From Bacteroidota bacterium (GTDB lineage Bacteria > Bacteroidota > Bacteroidia > Bacteroidales > UBA10428): a DNA stretch of 64,000 bases. The stretch covers positions 3,224,001 through 3,288,000 of the forward strand of contig CP065006.1 of assembly GCA_016699695.1 (NCBI GenBank), written 5' to 3'. Positions 61,485-64,000 of the stretch are shown one piece after another; positions within the stretch are counted from its first letter, which is position 1, and every line of letters begins with the position of its first letter. A program made the translations under genes and the position numbers. Under the pieces are notes generated by a model. The model saw nothing but the letters and a program-made list of their open reading frames with translations. It made no database searches and had not been told where the DNA came from.

Positions 61485-63260
61485 ATGAATTCAGAAACTC
61501 CCAGGAAAAAAATTAGTCTTTCGGGACTAAAAGAACTCTTTAAACTATATCGCTTTATACGGCCCTACCGCAGGGAATATGCCCTTGGCATGCTTCTGCT
61601 GCTGATTAGTAGCGCGGCTAGTCTTGCTTTTCCTAAATTGCTTGGCGATCTGGTGGACATCGGTCAGGCCGGCATGATCAAGGAGCAGATTAACCGAATA
61701 GGATTGTTGTTGGTTGTAGTGTTGCTTTTACAGGCAACGGCTTCTTACTTCAGGATATTATTGTTTGTAAGGGTAACAGAAAAAACCCTCGCCGATTTAC
61801 GGCGCAAGGTTTATAACCATTTAATTCGTTTACCGCTTAAATTTTTTCAGGGACGAAGGGTGGGCGAGCTGAATAGTCGCCTATCGGCTGATATTTCCCT
61901 GCTTCAGGATGCTATGACCACTACTCTGGCAGAATTTATCAGGCAGATTTTGATTATTGTGGGTGGCATAAGCCTGTTGATGTTTACTTCTATGAAGCTT
62001 ACCCTTTTTATGTTGGCGGTTTTGCCAGTGGTAATGGTGCTGGTGATATTTTTTGGACGCTACATACGAAAGTTGTCGAAAGAAGCCCAGAACCAGGTGG
62101 CCGAATCGAATGTGGTGGTGGAAGAAACTCTACAAGGTATTCAATCGGTAAAATCATTTACCAACGAATATCACGAAATGGATCGCTATCGGGAAATAAC
62201 CGGAAAGATTGCCCAAACCGGTATACAGAACGGACGCATGCAGGGTGCTTTTTCGTCCTTCATCATACTAGGTCTCTTCGGGGCCATGGTGGCAGTTATC
62301 TGGAAAGGAGCTGACCTCTTAGGAAAAGGAGAACTGCAAACCGGAGAGCTGTTTTCGTTTATTATCTATTCAGGCTTTATTGGTGGCACCATTGGTGGCC
62401 TGGCAAGTGTATTGGGTCGTGTGCAGAAATTTGTGGGAGCCACAGAAAATTTACTCGAAATCTTGGATGAAAAGGAAGAAACGGTTCAGGAAAATCTTGC
62501 ATTGGTTCCCGAGCAAACCATCAAAGGTCGTATACGTTTTGATAACCTGCGTTTCGAATACCCTTCGCGCTTAGGTACGGATGTGTTAACTGAAATTAGT
62601 TTTTCTGTCGAGCCCAATAACCTTATTGCCCTGGTAGGGCCCAGTGGTGCCGGCAAATCGACTCTTGTTTCGCTATTGATGCGCCTTTACGAACCCAGTT
62701 CGGGCCGTATTCTGTTTGATGGGAAAGAGTCGACACAGTATTCCTTAACGGCATTGCGTTCGCAAATGGCTGTAGTGCCTCAAGATATCTTTTTGTTTGG
62801 AGGTACCATTGCCGAAAACATTGCCTATGGACGATGGGGAGCCAGCCATGATGAGATTGTAGAGGCTGCTAAGCAGGCTAATGCCTGGCAATTTATTTCG
62901 GAAATGAAGGATGGACTGGAAACCCTTGTAGGCGAGCGGGGTACGCAATTATCCGGAGGTCAGAGGCAACGCATTGCCATTGCCCGTGCTTTGTTGAAAA
63001 ACCCGCAGATACTCATTCTCGATGAGGCCACCTCCTCGCTCGATTCTGAATCGGAACGTCTGGTTCAGGAAGCTCTGGAAAAATTGATGCAGGGACGCAC
63101 TTCTATTGTCATTGCGCACAGGCTGGCAACCATTCGCAGAGCCGATAATATTATTGTGCTCGACAAAGGTCGCATAGTTGAACAGGGTACCCACGAACAC
63201 CTCATGAAGCTAGACAAGGGCGTTTACCGAGGTTTAAGTGAGCTCCAGTTTGCAGTGTAG
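61485..63260 (+). CDS. ABC exporter, MsbA-like (fused permease and ATPase)
   Basis: A 591-residue half-transporter. Six membrane helices (about 35-310) are followed by a nucleotide-binding domain with Walker A GPSGAGKS (385-392), the LSGGQRQRIAIARALL signature, Walker B ILILDEATSS and the switch His in IVIAHRLATIRRAD. It works as a homodimer and may flip lipid A or a drug-like lipid; similar proteins export peptides too. It stands alone after the DAHP synthase gene. Confidence 0.85.
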   Translation: MNSETPRKKISLSGLKELFKLYRFIRPYRREYALGMLLLLISSAASLAFPKLLGDLVDIGQAGMIKEQINRIGLLLVVVLLLQATASYFRILLFVRVTEKTLADLRRKVYNHLIRLPLKFFQGRRVGELNSRLSADISLLQDAMTTTLAEFIRQILIIVGGISLLMFTSMKLTLFMLAVLPVVMVLVIFFGRYIRKLSKEAQNQVAESNVVVEETLQGIQSVKSFTNEYHEMDRYREITGKIAQTGIQNGRMQGAFSSFIILGLFGAMVAVIWKGADLLGKGELQTGELFSFIIYSGFIGGTIGGLASVLGRVQKFVGATENLLEILDEKEETVQENLALVPEQTIKGRIRFDNLRFEYPSRLGTDVLTEISFSVEPNNLIALVGPSGAGKSTLVSLLMRLYEPSSGRILFDGKESTQYSLTALRSQMAVVPQDIFLFGGTIAENIAYGRWGASHDEIVEAAKQANAWQFISEMKDGLETLVGERGTQLSGGQRQRIAIARALLKNPQILILDEATSSLDSESERLVQEALEKLMQGRTSIVIAHRLATIRRADNIIVLDKGRIVEQGTHEHLMKLDKGVYRGLSELQFAV

Positions 63261-63268
63261 AAAAATGC

Positions 63269-64000
63269 CTAATACTCGCATTTAGTATTGTAGTAGGTAA
63301 ACGAGTTTTTCGGAGCCAGACTTAAATCGCTCCAAACATTGTAAAAATTAAAAAATCCCTTTTCATTCAGCATAACCTCCTGGGCCTCGGCAGTGCCCAA
63401 TAACCTCAATTGCTTACCAGAAGAAGTGTAAATGCCAAATGCCATCTTGAAGCCGGGAGCTACGCCTGTCCACTTATAATTGAGCAACAATCCCTGCTCG
63501 GTGCGCTTGTATGAATAATGCAGTACCGGTAAATCGGTTTCGTAAAGGAATTTTGCAAAGAAAGCAGAGTAATCATCTTTTGCGTAATGATTGACAAACT
63601 GGATAAAAGTTTCAGTATCTACTATCTTTGATTGGTAGGTCAGATAAAAATCTTTGATAAGGGCTTTAAACAGCGAATCGTTATGCATGGTAGCTCTTAG
63701 GCTATGTAAAACTGTGGCACCTTTTACATAAATATCTCCTCCGGCAAAGGCATCTTCGTTAACACCTCGGTTTTGCACCATGGGCCAGAAATTAAATATT
63801 CCTTGAATATGATGCTGCAATTCTTTTTCGGCTTCGGTATACCCCAGTTTTTCTTCCAGAAACAGATATTCGGCATAGGTGGCAAAGCCTTCGTGTATCC
63901 AGGCATCGGCCATATCACCTGCAGTAACCGAATTACCCCACCACTCGTGGGCAGCTTCGTGCACAATAATGTAGTCATAGGATTTGCACAAATAGGCCGA
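63269..64000 (-). CDS. Partial M1 family aminopeptidase (C-terminal part)
   Basis: The gene is cut by the right edge; the visible 244 codons run from the zinc site to the stop. HEAAHEWWGN is the HExxH zinc motif and the Glu in WIHEGFATYAEYLFLEE is the third ligand, so it is the M1 peptidase class. The domain after it is beta-rich (YSYKRTEQGLLLNYKWTGVA). The frame stays open through 64000 (codons for Ser, Ala, Tyr precede the TTG at 63991). It converges with the ABC exporter 8 bases away. Confidence 0.85.
   Translation of the reverse strand, partial: SAYLCKSYDYIIVHEAAHEWWGNSVTAGDMADAWIHEGFATYAEYLFLEEKLGYTEAEKELQHHIQGIFNFWPMVQNRGVNEDAFAGGDIYVKGATVLHSLRATMHNDSLFKALIKDFYLTYQSKIVDTETFIQFVNHYAKDDYSAFFAKFLYETDLPVLHYSYKRTEQGLLLNYKWTGVAPGFKMAFGIYTSSGKQLRLLGTAEAQEVMLNEKGFFNFYNVWSDLSLAPKNSFTYYNTKCEY

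Overview
This window is from a Bacteroidota chromosome, most likely the Bacteroidales/Marinilabiliales side. The evidence is repeated TAnnTTTG promoter -7 boxes, few Shine-Dalgarno sites, Bacteroidota-restricted families (DUF3276 Pur-alpha-like, DUF4293, DUF5606, the long NusB), a V-type ATPase operon of the DUF2764 kind, a GG-leader peptide gene, and a tRNA gene without an encoded CCA. No insertion sequence, phage gene or CRISPR array is visible. Most of the window is core chromosome with a heavy load of signalling genes.

Layout. 1-3300: possible partial gene at the left edge, a PurD-like ATP-grasp/GNAT pair, a CAP-domain protein and a DUF456 membrane protein. 3387-10963: minus-strand V-type ATPase operon (E, DUF2764, A, B, D, I, K) ending at a strong terminator; its rotor subunit has the sodium-binding residue pattern. 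11131-14155: small lipoprotein, TtcA-like PP-loop enzyme, two secreted proteins and an atypical receiver protein. 14183-23519: housekeeping (LysM/PBP1 fusion, purC, phoH, SAM hydrolase family, mazG, DUF1573, DUF5606, nusB, DUF3276, thiamine-binding family). 23542-33837: accessory signalling region. 34050-47826: pdxB, a NUMOD1-like protein, pfk, a glycosyltransferase, dnaA, yigZ, pyrBI, DUF4293, aldose epimerase, a SirB1-like protein, RNase Y, a 6S RNA, zapA and its coiled-coil partner. 47945-55834: M23 endopeptidase plus anmK, a C69 dipeptidase, rplS, AsmA. 56030-64000: PAS/GAF pseudokinase, tRNA-Arg(ACG), a two-component pair, DAHP synthase, an MsbA-like exporter, and a partial M1 aminopeptidase cut by the right edge.

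The most interesting part is 24.6-29.6 kb. It holds an ECF sigma factor, an exported and membrane-anchored TPR-CHAT protease with its His/Cys pair intact, a 44-codon double-glycine leader peptide gene, and a single-pass membrane protein whose N-terminus resembles an anti-sigma factor and whose C-terminus is a TPR domain. The topology would place the CHAT protease and the TPR domain of the putative anti-sigma factor on the same (periplasmic) side, so protease-controlled release of the sigma factor is a testable model. Established precedent is the CRISPR-linked TPR-CHAT protease Csx29, which acts on a sigma-factor inhibitor; no CRISPR is present here. Between the peptide gene and the TPR gene lie two hairpins with different but self-complementary stems around the same 17-base loop motif, an apparent undescribed structured element.

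Other points: a 6S RNA between zapA and rny, a receiver with Glu at the phospho-acceptor position, a histidine-kinase-like protein lacking its phospho-acceptor His, and a 1080-residue PAS kinase whose repeats keep an exact 163-residue spacing. All assignments come from reading the sequence and family knowledge; no database search was run.
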